A stretch of 46,490 nucleotides of DNA from assembly GCA_024228575.1 (NCBI GenBank), contig JAAETH010000548.1, forward strand, positions 1 through 46,490, read 5' to 3'. Under the pieces are notes generated by a model. The model saw only the letters and a list, made by a program, of their open reading frames with translations. It had not been told where the DNA came from and did no database searches. Every line of letters starts with the position of its first letter. Within the stretch, counting starts at the first letter, position 1. This document shows, piece by piece, positions 9,234 through 18,118 of the stretch. This DNA is from Actinomycetes bacterium. Its GTDB lineage: Bacteria; Actinomycetota; Acidimicrobiia; Acidimicrobiales; Poriferisodalaceae. Position numbers and translations under genes: made by a program.

Positions 9234-9838
9234 CCCCGCCCCCTGGCATCGAACACGCCAGCCGCTTGTTGGCGCGATCGGTGGTTGTGGCCGGTCATCG
9301 AGGCGACGCCGGGGTGGCCGCTTCGAACCTGAACCACCCGGCTGCCGAAGTGCGTACAGCAGCCCTCGGCGCTCTCCATCGCACGGCCAGCCTCGAGGTG
9401 AGCAGCATCGCCGACGCTCTGAAGGACCCCTCCCCTTCGGTCCGAAGACGGGCGGTGGAGTTGGCGACAGGGGCACCGACGATAGATCTCGCACCTGCAC
9501 TCGCAGACGACGACAGCTCGGTCGTCGACGTCGCCGCCTGGGCGTGTGGCGAGCGCGACAGCGTCTCAGGATCGGAATTTGACGGCTTGTGTTCTGTGGC
9601 GACCGACCATCAAGACCCCATCTGCCGCGAGTCTGCCATCGCAGCCCTCGGTGCGATTGGAGACCAACGCGCCCTGGTGGTCATACTCCGAGCGACGAGC
9701 GACAAACCCGCCGTGCGTCGTCGCGCTTCGCTCGCCCTAGCCCCATTCGCGGGCGCAGAAGTCGACGAAGCTCTGACACGACTGCTCAACGATCGCGACT
9801 GGCAGGTTCGCCAGGCCGCCGAGGATCTTCTCGGCTAG
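9230..9838 (+). CDS. HEAT-repeat protein
   Basis: A 202-residue soluble protein made of repeated HEAT/PBS-lyase-type helical hairpins. Repeats are visible at AEVRTAALGALHRT, PSVRRRAVELATG, SSVVDVAAWACGE, PICRESAIAALGAIGD, PAVRRRASLALAPF and WQVRQAAEDLLG. Such scaffolds usually mediate protein-protein contacts. The GTG at 9230 overlaps the TGA of the upstream membrane protein (GTGA). An upstream in-frame ATG at 9047 would overlap the small membrane gene by 187 nt and give an unlikely His/Cys-rich leader, so it is rejected. The gene ends in a 4-nt convergent overlap (CTAG) with the lipoprotein gene. Confidence 0.75.
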   Translation: MTPPPGIEHASRLLARSVVVAGHRGDAGVAASNLNHPAAEVRTAALGALHRTASLEVSSIADALKDPSPSVRRRAVELATGAPTIDLAPALADDDSSVVDVAAWACGERDSVSGSEFDGLCSVATDHQDPICRESAIAALGAIGDQRALVVILRATSDKPAVRRRASLALAPFAGAEVDEALTRLLNDRDWQVRQAAEDLLG

Positions 9839-11109
9839 CGGAACGCTTCCTCGACCGCTTCGATACCCGGCGCCTCGTATGTCTGGATCGGGCGAAGACC
9901 GAGCGGATCGCCTCCCACCTGCACAACCTCGTGGATTGTGACGGAACGCACGTAGCCGTCGCGGCCGAGCGATCGATCGGGTGCACCGACCAGCCCGTCG
10001 GTGTCGGGCTCGAGGTTCGTCGCCAGGTCGAGCAGATCCTCACGGGTGACCGAACCCTTTCTGGTGGCGGCGGTCAACAACACGTCGGTTGCGTACTGAG
10101 CAGCGAACCCCGCCCTGATCCACGGGTCGGGCCTAGCGTCCGGCAGGTAGCCATCCATCGCGATGCGCAGCGCGGATGGGCCGGGGCGTTCATCTCCCCA
10201 AGAGGGAGCGTCGACCGAGACGATCATGCGCCCGACAGCCCAGGCTTCGACGGCATCGGGCAAGGGGAAGTCCACTTCGGAGCCAACCGCGACCTCGACA
10301 GGAAGATCGCGTTCGGCCATCGCCGCGAGAATTGGTCCCGACACTGGAGCACTGGCGGCGACTACAACACGTTCACAACCCGAAGCCTCGATCTGTTCGA
10401 CCACCACCGCTGCTGAAATGCCTGGCGACGCGTCGATCGACGCCTCCTGCAGGTTGTCCTTGTCTCTCATCGCGAGCAATGCGCCGACCAGAAGGTCGTC
10501 GCCTCCAGGGGACGCGTCGCGGACGGTACACAACAGGGTCGGTTCGGTATCGACACGGGTCATCCAGGCCACAGCCGAGAATCCCTCGACGGCATAGCTG
10601 GCCCCCAGCGGCAATAGATTCGGGATCGTCCCCCACGTCGACTGGCGAGTCGCCGGAACGACCAGGGTCGCAGCTGACTCCGCCAGAGAACGAATGGCGT
10701 CGATAGCACCGGTGTCGCCGACCAGAGTGAACAACGCGACATCTGGTTCGAGCTCGCCGAACGCGGCTACAGCAGCAGCGGTGGACCCGCCTGTGTCGCG
10801 GACCACCAGCTCGACCGGGAAGCTGTGATCGACTCCCCCTACTGCGTTCACCGTCGACCAGTAGGCCTCCACCCCCGCCAGCAGCGACGCCGCCTGTTCG
10901 GCCCCGGGGCCGGTCAGATCGACGAGAACACCCACCCGAAAGACGGACGTGTCGAATCCGACCGTTCTGGCGGGCGAAGCAGGGCGCGGGTTCTCGATGA
11001 CGACGGGTTCGGATGATTTGTCGGGCTCGCTGCACCCAACGAGCAGAACAACCGGCACCAAAAAAGCAGCCACCCATCCCCGCAGAGCTTGATTGCCGGG
11101 CCTGTTCAC
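9835..11109 (-). CDS. ABC-type substrate-binding lipoprotein, LivK/branched-chain amino acid type
   Basis: A 424-residue periplasmic-binding-protein-fold lipoprotein. From GTG 11109 the N-terminus is a lipoprotein signal (hydrophobic stretch ending LLVGC, lipidated Cys at residue 26). A type-I binding fold follows (FRVGVLVDLTGPGAEQAASLLAGVEAYW..., PVELVVRDTGG, later DVLLTAATRKGSVTREDLLDL). No permease or ATPase genes are adjacent, so it may serve a distant transporter or act as a sensor. It starts 4 nt after the mreB stop and so sits in the moaE-mreB unit. The longer frame back to 11283 lies inside mreB and is rejected. Confidence 0.78.
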   Translation of the reverse strand: MNRPGNQALRGWVAAFLVPVVLLVGCSEPDKSSEPVVIENPRPASPARTVGFDTSVFRVGVLVDLTGPGAEQAASLLAGVEAYWSTVNAVGGVDHSFPVELVVRDTGGSTAAAVAAFGELEPDVALFTLVGDTGAIDAIRSLAESAATLVVPATRQSTWGTIPNLLPLGASYAVEGFSAVAWMTRVDTEPTLLCTVRDASPGGDDLLVGALLAMRDKDNLQEASIDASPGISAAVVVEQIEASGCERVVVAASAPVSGPILAAMAERDLPVEVAVGSEVDFPLPDAVEAWAVGRMIVSVDAPSWGDERPGPSALRIAMDGYLPDARPDPWIRAGFAAQYATDVLLTAATRKGSVTREDLLDLATNLEPDTDGLVGAPDRSLGRDGYVRSVTIHEVVQVGGDPLGLRPIQTYEAPGIEAVEEAFR

Positions 11110-11113
11110 CGCA

Positions 11114-12124
11114 CTAGCGCTGACCGCGGGACCCCATGAAGACACCGCTGAGACTGTCGAAGTTTTCGAGTACACGACCAGCACCAAGTACCACGGCTTC
11201 GAGGGGCGCGGCGACCACCCTGACAGGAACCTTGGTCGCATCGGAGAGTCTGGAGTCGAGACCACGGAGCATTCCACCACCACCGACCAGGTGGATTCCG
11301 TTGTGGATGAGGTCCTGAGCTAGCTCTGGCGGGGCTTCGGACAAACAATCGAGGACCGACTCGACCATCGCAGCGACGACCTCCTCGATCGCTCCGCGAG
11401 CCTGCCCGGGTTCGAGGACAAAGGTGCGGGGAAGGCCCGAAGCGAGGTCGCGGCCGCGGATCTCGGCTCGCATCTCGTTCTCGACGGGCCAGGCGGACCC
11501 GATGGCGATCTTGATCTCTTCAGAGGTTCGTTCACCGATGGCAACACCGTGATGGCGGCGGGCAAAGGCTTGCAACGCATTGTCGATCTCGAAGGAACCG
11601 AGGCGTATCGCCTTGATCGAGACGATGCCACCCAGGGAGATCATCGCTGTTTCGCTGGTGCCACCGCCGATGTCGACCACCATCGAACCGATCGGCTCGT
11701 GGATCGGAAGACCTGCGCCGATCGCGGCCGCCATCGGCTGCTCGAGCAAGCGGACATCTGACGCACCGGCTCGACGGGCCGCTTCGGTGACAGCTCGCCG
11801 TTCGACGGCGGTGATGACCGACGGTACGCAGATGACGACACGGGTGCGTCCGAAGCGACCGACACCGACCCGCTGGAGGATGAGGCGAATCATCCGTTGG
11901 GTCGTGTCGAAGTCGGTGATGGCCCCCTTGCGCAGGGGGCGGACCGCAACGATGTGTGCCGGGGTCCGCCCGATCATCTGCCACGCCTCATGGCCGACGG
12001 CCAGGACATCGCCCGACTTCTCGTTGAGAGCTATCACAGACGGCTCGTTCAAGACGATGCCGCGTCCCGATTCGAACACCAGGGTGTTCGCCGTGCCGAG
12101 ATCTATTGCGAGATCGCGAGCCAT
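11114..12124 (-). CDS. mreB: rod shape-determining protein MreB
   Basis: A 336-residue bacterial actin homologue that polymerises on the inner membrane face and guides lateral wall synthesis. Actin-superfamily signatures are clear: phosphate-1 AIDLGTANTLVF at the N-terminus, LLEQPMAAAIGAGLPI, phosphate-2 MVVDIGGGTSETAMISLGG and the adenosine motif IHLVGGGGMLRGLDSRL. Length is normal. Unlike the usual mreBCD-pbp2 operon, it lies between a 68-residue membrane protein and a binding lipoprotein, with moaE further upstream. Confidence 0.95.
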   Translation of the reverse strand: MARDLAIDLGTANTLVFESGRGIVLNEPSVIALNEKSGDVLAVGHEAWQMIGRTPAHIVAVRPLRKGAITDFDTTQRMIRLILQRVGVGRFGRTRVVICVPSVITAVERRAVTEAARRAGASDVRLLEQPMAAAIGAGLPIHEPIGSMVVDIGGGTSETAMISLGGIVSIKAIRLGSFEIDNALQAFARRHHGVAIGERTSEEIKIAIGSAWPVENEMRAEIRGRDLASGLPRTFVLEPGQARGAIEEVVAAMVESVLDCLSEAPPELAQDLIHNGIHLVGGGGMLRGLDSRLSDATKVPVRVVAAPLEAVVLGAGRVLENFDSLSGVFMGSRGQR

Positions 12125-12126
12125 GC

Positions 12127-12333
12127 TCAGCGCCTCCGCTTGCGGCTACCGACGGAAACGTGCTGCTTGTTGTGGTGACGATGATGGAACAAAGCGAGCG
12201 TTTCGCGCGCACTTCGGAACTCGTGAATGCCTTCGTCGGAACGAGGACGGTTGATCAGCTTGTAGACACCGATACCCAACAATCCCACCAGTACGATCCC
12301 CAGGGCTATCAACAAGAAGAAGACGTTGTGCAC
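12127..12333 (-). CDS. small single-pass membrane protein
   Basis: A 68-residue protein starting at GTG 12333, one base after the moaE stop (TGACGTG), and ending 2 nt before mreB. One N-terminal transmembrane helix (VFFLLIALGIVLVGLLGIGVYKLI) is followed by a basic, His-rich cytoplasmic tail (HHRHHNK ... RKRRR). The frame extends upstream to 12429, but only inside moaE. The family is unrecognised. Its position in front of mreB suggests a link to the cell envelope; this is inference only. Confidence 0.65.
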   Translation of the reverse strand: MHNVFFLLIALGIVLVGLLGIGVYKLINRPRSDEGIHEFRSARETLALFHHRHHNKQHVSVGSRKRRR

Positions 12334-12334
12334 G

Positions 12335-12823
12335 TCAGTCGCCCTCTGAGCCGGCCGAAGCGAGATCGGCGACGTCTTCGATCTCGTTTGCACAAAGACC
12401 CCAGTCGACCCCACCGTCCCATGTTTCACGCTTCCAGATGGGAACGGTCGCCTTCAACACATCGATGCCAAACCTCGCCGCCTCGAACGCCTCGGGACGG
12501 TGAGGCGAGCTGACAACAACAACGACGGACACCTCGCTCGGTTTCAGCGGGCCGACTCGGTGCCACAGAACAATACGTGCCAGATCGGGCCACCGATCGC
12601 GCATGGCATCGGCGATGGCCGACAACTTGGGCACGACCTGTGACTCGTAGGCCTCGTACTCGAGCAAGCTGACGCCGGTGCGATGCTCTGCATGATCGCG
12701 GACCGTTCCGCTGAACACCACGACCGCTCCGCAGTCGTCGCGAACAGCCCAGTCGTGGGCAGGTCCGACGTCGAGTATCGACGTCGTCAGCTCAAGCCAA
12801 GTATCGCCCGAGGGATGATTCAC
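12335..12823 (-). CDS. moaE: molybdopterin synthase catalytic subunit MoaE
   Basis: A 162-residue protein converting cyclic pyranopterin monophosphate to molybdopterin together with MoaD. Family signatures are VVFSGTVRDHAEHRTGVSLLEYEAY, the HRVG turn after RIVLW, and the catalytic lysine region PIWKRETWDGGVDW near the C-terminus. GTG 12823 is chosen because TACGAT lies exactly 7 nt upstream; ATG 12832, three codons earlier, overlaps that box. No moaD is seen next to it. It heads the unit moaE-small TM protein-mreB-lipoprotein. Confidence 0.88.
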   Translation of the reverse strand: MNHPSGDTWLELTTSILDVGPAHDWAVRDDCGAVVVFSGTVRDHAEHRTGVSLLEYEAYESQVVPKLSAIADAMRDRWPDLARIVLWHRVGPLKPSEVSVVVVVSSPHRPEAFEAARFGIDVLKATVPIWKRETWDGGVDWGLCANEIEDVADLASAGSEGD

Positions 12824-12830
12824 GGATTGC

Positions 12831-12836
12831 ATCGTA
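12831..12836 (-). promoter_or_regulatory. TACGAT leaderless promoter box of moaE
   Basis: TACGAT lies 7 nt upstream of GTG 12823 and overlaps the alternative ATG at 12832. The arrangement favours the GTG start. Confidence 0.45.
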
Positions 12837-12889
12837 TGCGCCACAACCCGTGAGGGCACGCCCGCGGTATCTCGACGGCACATCGTGGC

Positions 12890-12895
12890 TACAGT
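12890..12895 (+). promoter_or_regulatory. TACAGT -10-like box of the HtrA-like gene
   Basis: TACAGT lies 8 nt before GTG 12904 and supports the shorter start of the protease gene. Confidence 0.4.
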
Positions 12896-12903
12896 CACCC
12901 GAC

Positions 12904-14211
12904 GTGGAGGGCCAATTCCCCGGTGAGGGGTCGAGCGAACAGAACGAGCCGTCACCCCATGAGGTGTTCGGTTGGTGGAACGAGATCCACGGTGCCGACG
13001 GTCTCGGATTCTCCGACTTCGACGATCCAGACGATCTCGAATCGACCGCTCCCCTACCCCTGGCTCCCGACGATCGTCTGTGGCGACATCCCAGCGAGCT
13101 GAGCCTGCTCGACGAACCCGAGCCGCCGAAGCGCCCCGCAACCCGCCTGCTGCTCGGTGTCGCTCTTGCGACCGGCTGCCTCGGAGCGACCATCGGCGCC
13201 AGCGCAATGCTGGCGTTCGGCTCGGGAAGGACGGTCGAACGGGTCGTCGAACGCGAATTGGTTGCGCCGGTCACTCGATTCGCTTCGACTTCGGCCACCG
13301 CCATCGATGTGGTCGCCATCGCCGACCAGGCCAGGCCCAGCATCGTAAGGGTCGAGGTCCGCGACGAAACCGGCCCGATCATCGGCTCAGGCTCCGGGGT
13401 GGTGTTTCGAGACGATGGCCACATCCTCACCAATGCCCACGTGATCACCGAAGGTTCAACTGTCGAGGTCGTCACCCACGATGGTCGGACGCTGCCGGCC
13501 GTCCTGGTCGGGAAGGACACCCTCACCGACATCGCCGTGCTTCGTGTCGAAGATGCACTCACACCGATCACGCTCGGATCGACCGGATCGACCCGAGTCG
13601 GAGAACCCGCTGTGGCAATCGGTTCGCCGCTACGCCTTGAGGGTGGTCCGACGGTCACCCTCGGCGTCGTATCGGCGATGGGGCGCTCGCTCGCTCGACC
13701 GGACTCGCTCTGGTTGTACGACCTGGTCCAAACCGACGCACCGATCTCGCCAGGATCGTCCGGCGGTGCCCTGCTCGACGCGAACGGCGCCCTCATCGGC
13801 ATCACAACCGTCATCGCCGTCTCCAATGTGGGCGCCGAGGGACTCGGCTTCGCGACACCGGTCGAAATCGCTCACGACGTAGCGGTGGACCTGATCAACG
13901 ACGGCAGGGCAAGGCACGGATTCCTGGGCGTCGGAGGTGAAGACCTTCGCGCCGAACGAGCAGACGAACTCGGAATCACAGGTGGTTCGGTCGTCACGTC
14001 GATAGGTGAGGATTCGCCGGCAGAACAAGCCGGCGTGCAGGCGGGCGACCTCATCGTCAGCGTCGATGGGGCTTCCGTCGAGAGCATGGCAGCTCTCGTC
14101 GTATTGATACGTCGCTCCGAACCGGGCCAGAACGTCGAGCTGCACGTGATTCGCGACGGCGAGAGGCTGACGGTGGAAGTCGAGCTGACCGAACGTCCCG
14201 AAGAGGGCTAG
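12904..14211 (+). CDS. HtrA/DegP-like membrane-anchored serine protease with PDZ domain
   Basis: A 435-residue protease for envelope protein quality control. It has an acidic cytoplasmic N-terminus (about 80 residues), one transmembrane helix (LLLGVALATGCLGATIGASAML), a trypsin-like domain with catalytic triad His179 (LTNAHV), Asp209 (LTDIAV) and Ser286 (PGSSGGALL), and a C-terminal PDZ domain (GGSVVTSIGEDSPAEQAGVQAGDLIVS). The catalytic part is extracytoplasmic. GTG 12904 is preferred over GTG 12850 because of the TACAGT box 8 nt upstream. It is divergent from moaE and ends in a 4-nt convergent overlap with the SDR gene. Confidence 0.88.
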   Translation: MEGQFPGEGSSEQNEPSPHEVFGWWNEIHGADGLGFSDFDDPDDLESTAPLPLAPDDRLWRHPSELSLLDEPEPPKRPATRLLLGVALATGCLGATIGASAMLAFGSGRTVERVVERELVAPVTRFASTSATAIDVVAIADQARPSIVRVEVRDETGPIIGSGSGVVFRDDGHILTNAHVITEGSTVEVVTHDGRTLPAVLVGKDTLTDIAVLRVEDALTPITLGSTGSTRVGEPAVAIGSPLRLEGGPTVTLGVVSAMGRSLARPDSLWLYDLVQTDAPISPGSSGGALLDANGALIGITTVIAVSNVGAEGLGFATPVEIAHDVAVDLINDGRARHGFLGVGGEDLRAERADELGITGGSVVTSIGEDSPAEQAGVQAGDLIVSVDGASVESMAALVVLIRRSEPGQNVELHVIRDGERLTVEVELTERPEEG

Positions 14212-15323
14212 GAGATCTGGTCCAAGGGGATGGCTGCTGGGAGCGTTCTTGGACGGCCGTGTCGACGGAACACCACCACGGTGACTGCAATCACCGCACA
14301 GGTGAGCACAGCGGCCAGCGCGCCAAGCGACAGATACTGACGCTGCTTCGCGTTCAGGGCGACCCAGGGTGGTGCCTGATCGGCCTCGATGAACGCCTCA
14401 TCGTTCTCCGACTCAGGTTTCCAGCCCGCGCGACGAAGCCTGTCGTTTGCGACGACCCACGAGTTCATCGTGTATGGCAGCAGGCCAGCGGGCCGGGGGG
14501 ATCGGCGGGACCTGACCAACCAGGCCTCGACACGTTCGGCCATCGCCGTCGGCAGCCGAACTCGTGGCCGCGGGCCGAACAGGGCCCTCAGTTCTTCTCC
14601 GGTGAGCCATCCGTCGGGTGCGACGTTGTAGGGACCGTCCAACCGACGTACCGCTGCCAATGCGATCGCCGACGCCAGGTCGTTCTGATGGAGGAACTGG
14701 GTCGGCGGGTCCTCGAGCCCCGCCTTCATGGCCGCGGCGTTCATCACTGCGTCGCCTAGCCAACTCACATGCCTGTCGGCCACGGCGGGGGCCGGTCGCA
14801 AGATGCTGACCCCGATCCCGGTGCGTCGGCGCCACTCGACGATCAGCCGCTCGTGCTCGGCCTTGGTTTCTGCGTAGCGGAAGCCGGGATTGGGCCGGAG
14901 AGGCTCGATCTCGGAAATCGGGACCGGCGAGTTCGGCCAGGCACCGTAGACGGTGGCCGAGGACACCATGACGAGGTGAGCCACACCACCCAGCTCGGCG
15001 GCGCGCAAGACGTTCAAACACATCTCCCGGTTGAGATCCTCACCTGCCCGGATCTCGGCATCGGAACTCGAATCGGACCAAGCGAGGTGGACGATGACAT
15101 CGCTGCTCGAGGCCATCTCCGTCAACAACTCGACGTCTCGGGCCACATCGAGGGACACAAAATCGACCGCTTCGTCGTGTAGACCCACGGGCCCACGGGC
15201 ACCCAGCGGGTCGACATCGGTCGCGACAATCCGACAATCGGGATCCGCTCGCCGCAAGGCGGAGATCACGAGGGCGCCCAACTCGCCGGCAGCGCCGGTC
15301 ACAAGGAACTTCGAGTTGCTCAA
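14208..15323 (-). CDS. NAD-dependent epimerase/dehydratase (extended SDR) with C-terminal membrane helix
   Basis: A 371-residue extended short-chain dehydrogenase. The Rossmann fold has the NAD-binding glycine motif VTGAAGELG at the very N-terminus and VATDVDPLG after beta-2. The catalytic elements are VSSATVYG (Ser) and FRYAETKAEHE (YxxxK). Unusually, a C-terminal transmembrane segment (LSLGALAAVLTCAVIAVTVVVF) follows residue about 330 and ends in a basic tail, so the enzyme is probably membrane-tethered. TTG 15323 with AGAGG 5 nt upstream is the likely start; an in-frame start at 15407 would run into the divergent gene. The substrate is probably a nucleotide sugar, or another sugar or sterol-like compound, and is unknown. 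Confidence 0.78.
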   Translation of the reverse strand: MSNSKFLVTGAAGELGALVISALRRADPDCRIVATDVDPLGARGPVGLHDEAVDFVSLDVARDVELLTEMASSSDVIVHLAWSDSSSDAEIRAGEDLNREMCLNVLRAAELGGVAHLVMVSSATVYGAWPNSPVPISEIEPLRPNPGFRYAETKAEHERLIVEWRRRTGIGVSILRPAPAVADRHVSWLGDAVMNAAAMKAGLEDPPTQFLHQNDLASAIALAAVRRLDGPYNVAPDGWLTGEELRALFGPRPRVRLPTAMAERVEAWLVRSRRSPRPAGLLPYTMNSWVVANDRLRRAGWKPESENDEAFIEADQAPPWVALNAKQRQYLSLGALAAVLTCAVIAVTVVVFRRHGRPRTLPAAIPLDQIS

Positions 15324-15376
15324 CGCTACCTCTGGTCGCTCACGTGGTCCGCGGTGTGGACCACTCAGTTCCCATC

Positions 15377-15382
15377 TACGAT
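15377..15382 (+). promoter_or_regulatory. TACGAT leaderless promoter box
   Basis: TACGAT lies exactly 6 nt before GTG 15389 of the zincin gene. Confidence 0.5.
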
Positions 15383-15388
15383 GCCCCT

Positions 15389-16579
15389 GTGAGCGACTCT
15401 GGTTCAAGCGATCCCGACGATCCTTTCTCGGGTCTGCCCTTCTTCGGCGATCTCGGCAAACTCCTGGGCGGGTCAGAAGGGCCCCTCAACTGGGACGCAG
15501 CCCGTCAATTCGCCCTCGGTTTGGCCAGCGGCGGTTCCGAACCCAACGTCGACCCGATCCACAGGACCAAACTCGCCGATCTGTCACGAATCGCCGAGTT
15601 GCGGGTCAACAGCGCGACCGGGCTCGATCTCACGGTCGATGGCACCTCACCGATAGTTGTTCCGGTGACGCGAAGCGAATGGGCTCATCGAACGCTCAAC
15701 GACTACCGGCCGTTGTTCGAACGATTGGCGTCCGGACTCTCACATACACCAGACGACACCGATCGAGAAGACCCAGCCGCCCAGCTCCTCGGCAGCATCA
15801 TGAAGATGATCGGGCCGATGACCACGGCGATGAGCGTCGGCTCGATGGTCGGACATTTGGCAGCCCGCGGCCTCGGTGGCTACGACCTGCCCATTCCCCG
15901 CGCCGTCTCACGTGAACTCGTGGTCGTCGACTCGAACCTCACCGCCTTCGTCGACGAGTGGAGCGTCCCCTTCGACGAAGTCGCCTTGTGGCTCTGCATC
16001 CACGAATTGCTGCACCACGGCCTCTTTGGTGTCGAACACGTCAGAGACCGGTTCGAAACCCTGCTCGGCAGCTTTGCCGAAGGATTCCAGACATCCGACG
16101 GTTCAGCCCTGGAAACAAGACTCGGCGAGCTCGACGGCGGTGCCGACCTGGCCGGCTTGCAGAGCCAGCTGCAGAACCTCTTCGCCGATCCCGAGGTATT
16201 GCTCGGGGCCATGCGCACCCCGGCTCAGGACGCCATCATCGACGAACTCGAAGCCCTGCTGGCCGTCACAGTCGGTTGGATCGACCATCAGATGGACCAC
16301 ATCGCCTCAGGGCTCATCTCCTCGGCCGGAGCCATATCCGAGGCGATCAGACGGCGACGCATCACCGCTGGCCCCCAAGACCGCTTCGTCGAACGGATGC
16401 TCGGCCTCAATCTGAGCCGCGACGTCGTCGAACGCGGGCGCTCCTTCATCGGTGGGGTGGTCGAGCGAAGTGACCATCAGAAACTCGCCCAGATCTGGGA
16501 CGATCCCAGGTGGATTCCGACACCCAACGAGATCGACGCGCCGGGGCTGTGGCTGGCGCGCATCGACCTTCCCGAGTAG
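15389..16579 (+). CDS. zinc-dependent metalloprotease-like protein (zincin_2 / F420-biosynthesis-associated family)
   Basis: A 396-residue actinobacterial protein of the family annotated as putative hydrolase or coenzyme F420 biosynthesis-associated protein. The zinc-binding HExxH motif is present as HELLH (His205, Glu206, His209). The sequence is otherwise helical with characteristic phrases (MIGPMTTAMSVGSMVGHLAARGLGGYDLPIPR, ITAGPQDRFVERMLGL). Neither substrate nor a role in F420 metabolism can be shown from sequence. GTG 15389 is placed by the TACGAT box. The gene ends in a palindrome shared with the convergent MFS gene. Confidence 0.8.
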   Translation: MSDSGSSDPDDPFSGLPFFGDLGKLLGGSEGPLNWDAARQFALGLASGGSEPNVDPIHRTKLADLSRIAELRVNSATGLDLTVDGTSPIVVPVTRSEWAHRTLNDYRPLFERLASGLSHTPDDTDREDPAAQLLGSIMKMIGPMTTAMSVGSMVGHLAARGLGGYDLPIPRAVSRELVVVDSNLTAFVDEWSVPFDEVALWLCIHELLHHGLFGVEHVRDRFETLLGSFAEGFQTSDGSALETRLGELDGGADLAGLQSQLQNLFADPEVLLGAMRTPAQDAIIDELEALLAVTVGWIDHQMDHIASGLISSAGAISEAIRRRRITAGPQDRFVERMLGLNLSRDVVERGRSFIGGVVERSDHQKLAQIWDDPRWIPTPNEIDAPGLWLARIDLPE

Positions 16580-16590
16580 CGACTACTCGG
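16572..16590. terminator. palindrome containing both convergent stop codons
   Basis: CCGAGTAG-CGA-CTACTCGG is a perfect 8-bp stem with a 3-nt loop. The TAG of the plus-strand zincin gene and the TAG of the minus-strand MFS gene lie on opposite arms. It could act as a bidirectional terminator or transcript end; it has no T tract. Confidence 0.45.
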
Positions 16591-18055
16591 CCTCGGGGTC
16601 GGGTTCGTAGTCGGCCACGACACCCGGATCCGAGCCCGACTTCAAGCCCCGTTCACGGCGGCCGATCGTCGCACTGCGCAAACGCGAATTGAATCGCTGC
16701 ACGCGCGGATCTGATACCACCTTCTGCTTCAAACGATCGGCAGGCGTCGCAGTACCGCTGGCGACTGCGCGCAGGCCGCCCAGATAGAAGAACGCGCCGA
16801 TCGAGGCGGCGAAGGCCAGAACCAGGAAACCGATCTGTATCGGCAACGAGGCGAAGCCCAGGACTGGTATCAGCGCCGAAACGACCCACACGAGCTGGAA
16901 GCGTGTTTCGAAGCGGGCGAACGAACGTCCCTGATTGGCGTCGGGAGCGTCGCGTTGGACGATGGCATCAAACGAAAGCTTCCCGAGGCTGGTCGAGATG
17001 CCGACGGTCAGGGCAAGCACGGCGGCAAGGGCTCTGGAAGGTGATGCCGCGGCAAGAAACGCCACCACTCCGGCGAGGATCAGGACTCCACCGAGGATGT
17101 TCTCCTCGCGGAGCATTCGTCTGACGGTCGGGGCGAGCGCCGCGCCGCCCATGCTGCCGATGACTCCGAAGGCACCGATGAGCCCAAACCAGGCGATGGC
17201 TGCATCTTCGGAGCGCAACCAGAACACGACCAGGAACGTGAGGAACCCGACCATGCCCCGCAGCAGGGCCATGGCCGATGCTGCCATCAAGATGCCCGCA
17301 CCCCTCAACTCGAGGCGCTCGAGTTCGTCCGTGGCTTCCTGGGCCACCACGCTGGAAGGTAGGCGTGAGGCCAGAACCGAAGCGCCCAGGAACAAGAGAC
17401 ACGCCAACACGAGGGGCAACCCGGCCCGCAGCCACTGGAGAAGGCTCCCCGGCCCAAAGGCCAACGAACTCGCGACGCCACCGATCAACACCAGCTTCGA
17501 GTTCGCCTCGACGAAGCCGGCGTCACGCTTGACGAGGGTCGGAACGATGGCGCATTTTGAGACGTGGTAGGCCTTGCCCATCACCAGCATCACGAACGAT
17601 GCGGGATAGAGCAACAGACCGTTCAGGAACCGGAGCATCACCAGCGCCAGCACGGCACGCGAAGCGGTCGCGACAATCATCATCGTCCGGCGCCCACCTT
17701 TCGCCCGGTCGATCATGGGCCCGATCAGGGGTCCGACCAGAGCGAACGGCGCGGCGGTGAGGGCCAGGTACAGCGCAACCCTGCTGCGGGCTGAATCGGC
17801 GCTGACCTGGAAGAACAACGATCCGGCCAGGGCGATGGTGACAAGGGTGTCGCCGGCCACGCTGAGCACGTGGGTCCGGGCCAGTCGCATGAAGGGCGTG
17901 ACGATGAACGCCTCGGCGCCACGCGCTCCCCGACGCTGCGCGCGAGGGCGCTGCTCGGACCGAGCTGCGTCGCCACTACTGCTGCCCTCAGCGGGCCGAT
18001 CATCCACGGGGATCCACTCTATGTTGATGACGACACGTCGAGGAGCAGATGCCAC
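16583..18055 (-). CDS. MFS-type transporter
   Basis: A 490-residue polytopic membrane protein with roughly 10-12 hydrophobic helices and the MFS loop-2-3 motif in modified form (GPMIDRAKGGRRTMM). A hydrophilic basic N-terminus of about 50 residues (many Arg) and an acidic C-terminal tail (DPGVVADYEPDPEAE) flank the membrane domain. The substrate is unknown. The start is GTG 18055. The upstream gene is divergent (start near 18119), so the two share a short intergenic region. Confidence 0.8.
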   Translation of the reverse strand: MASAPRRVVINIEWIPVDDRPAEGSSSGDAARSEQRPRAQRRGARGAEAFIVTPFMRLARTHVLSVAGDTLVTIALAGSLFFQVSADSARSRVALYLALTAAPFALVGPLIGPMIDRAKGGRRTMMIVATASRAVLALVMLRFLNGLLLYPASFVMLVMGKAYHVSKCAIVPTLVKRDAGFVEANSKLVLIGGVASSLAFGPGSLLQWLRAGLPLVLACLLFLGASVLASRLPSSVVAQEATDELERLELRGAGILMAASAMALLRGMVGFLTFLVVFWLRSEDAAIAWFGLIGAFGVIGSMGGAALAPTVRRMLREENILGGVLILAGVVAFLAAASPSRALAAVLALTVGISTSLGKLSFDAIVQRDAPDANQGRSFARFETRFQLVWVVSALIPVLGFASLPIQIGFLVLAFAASIGAFFYLGGLRAVASGTATPADRLKQKVVSDPRVQRFNSRLRSATIGRRERGLKSGSDPGVVADYEPDPEAE

Positions 18056-18118
18056 AGCTGAGCGAACTATCAGTTGACCCTCTTAAGCGACGTGGGTTCT
18101 TTGCCGACTCATCCGTTG

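Noticed and set aside
12335-13207. Longer moaE reading frame starting at 13207
   Set aside because: The extension is Arg-rich antisense of the HtrA-like gene. The TACGAT box and the MoaE homology both support a start at 12823.
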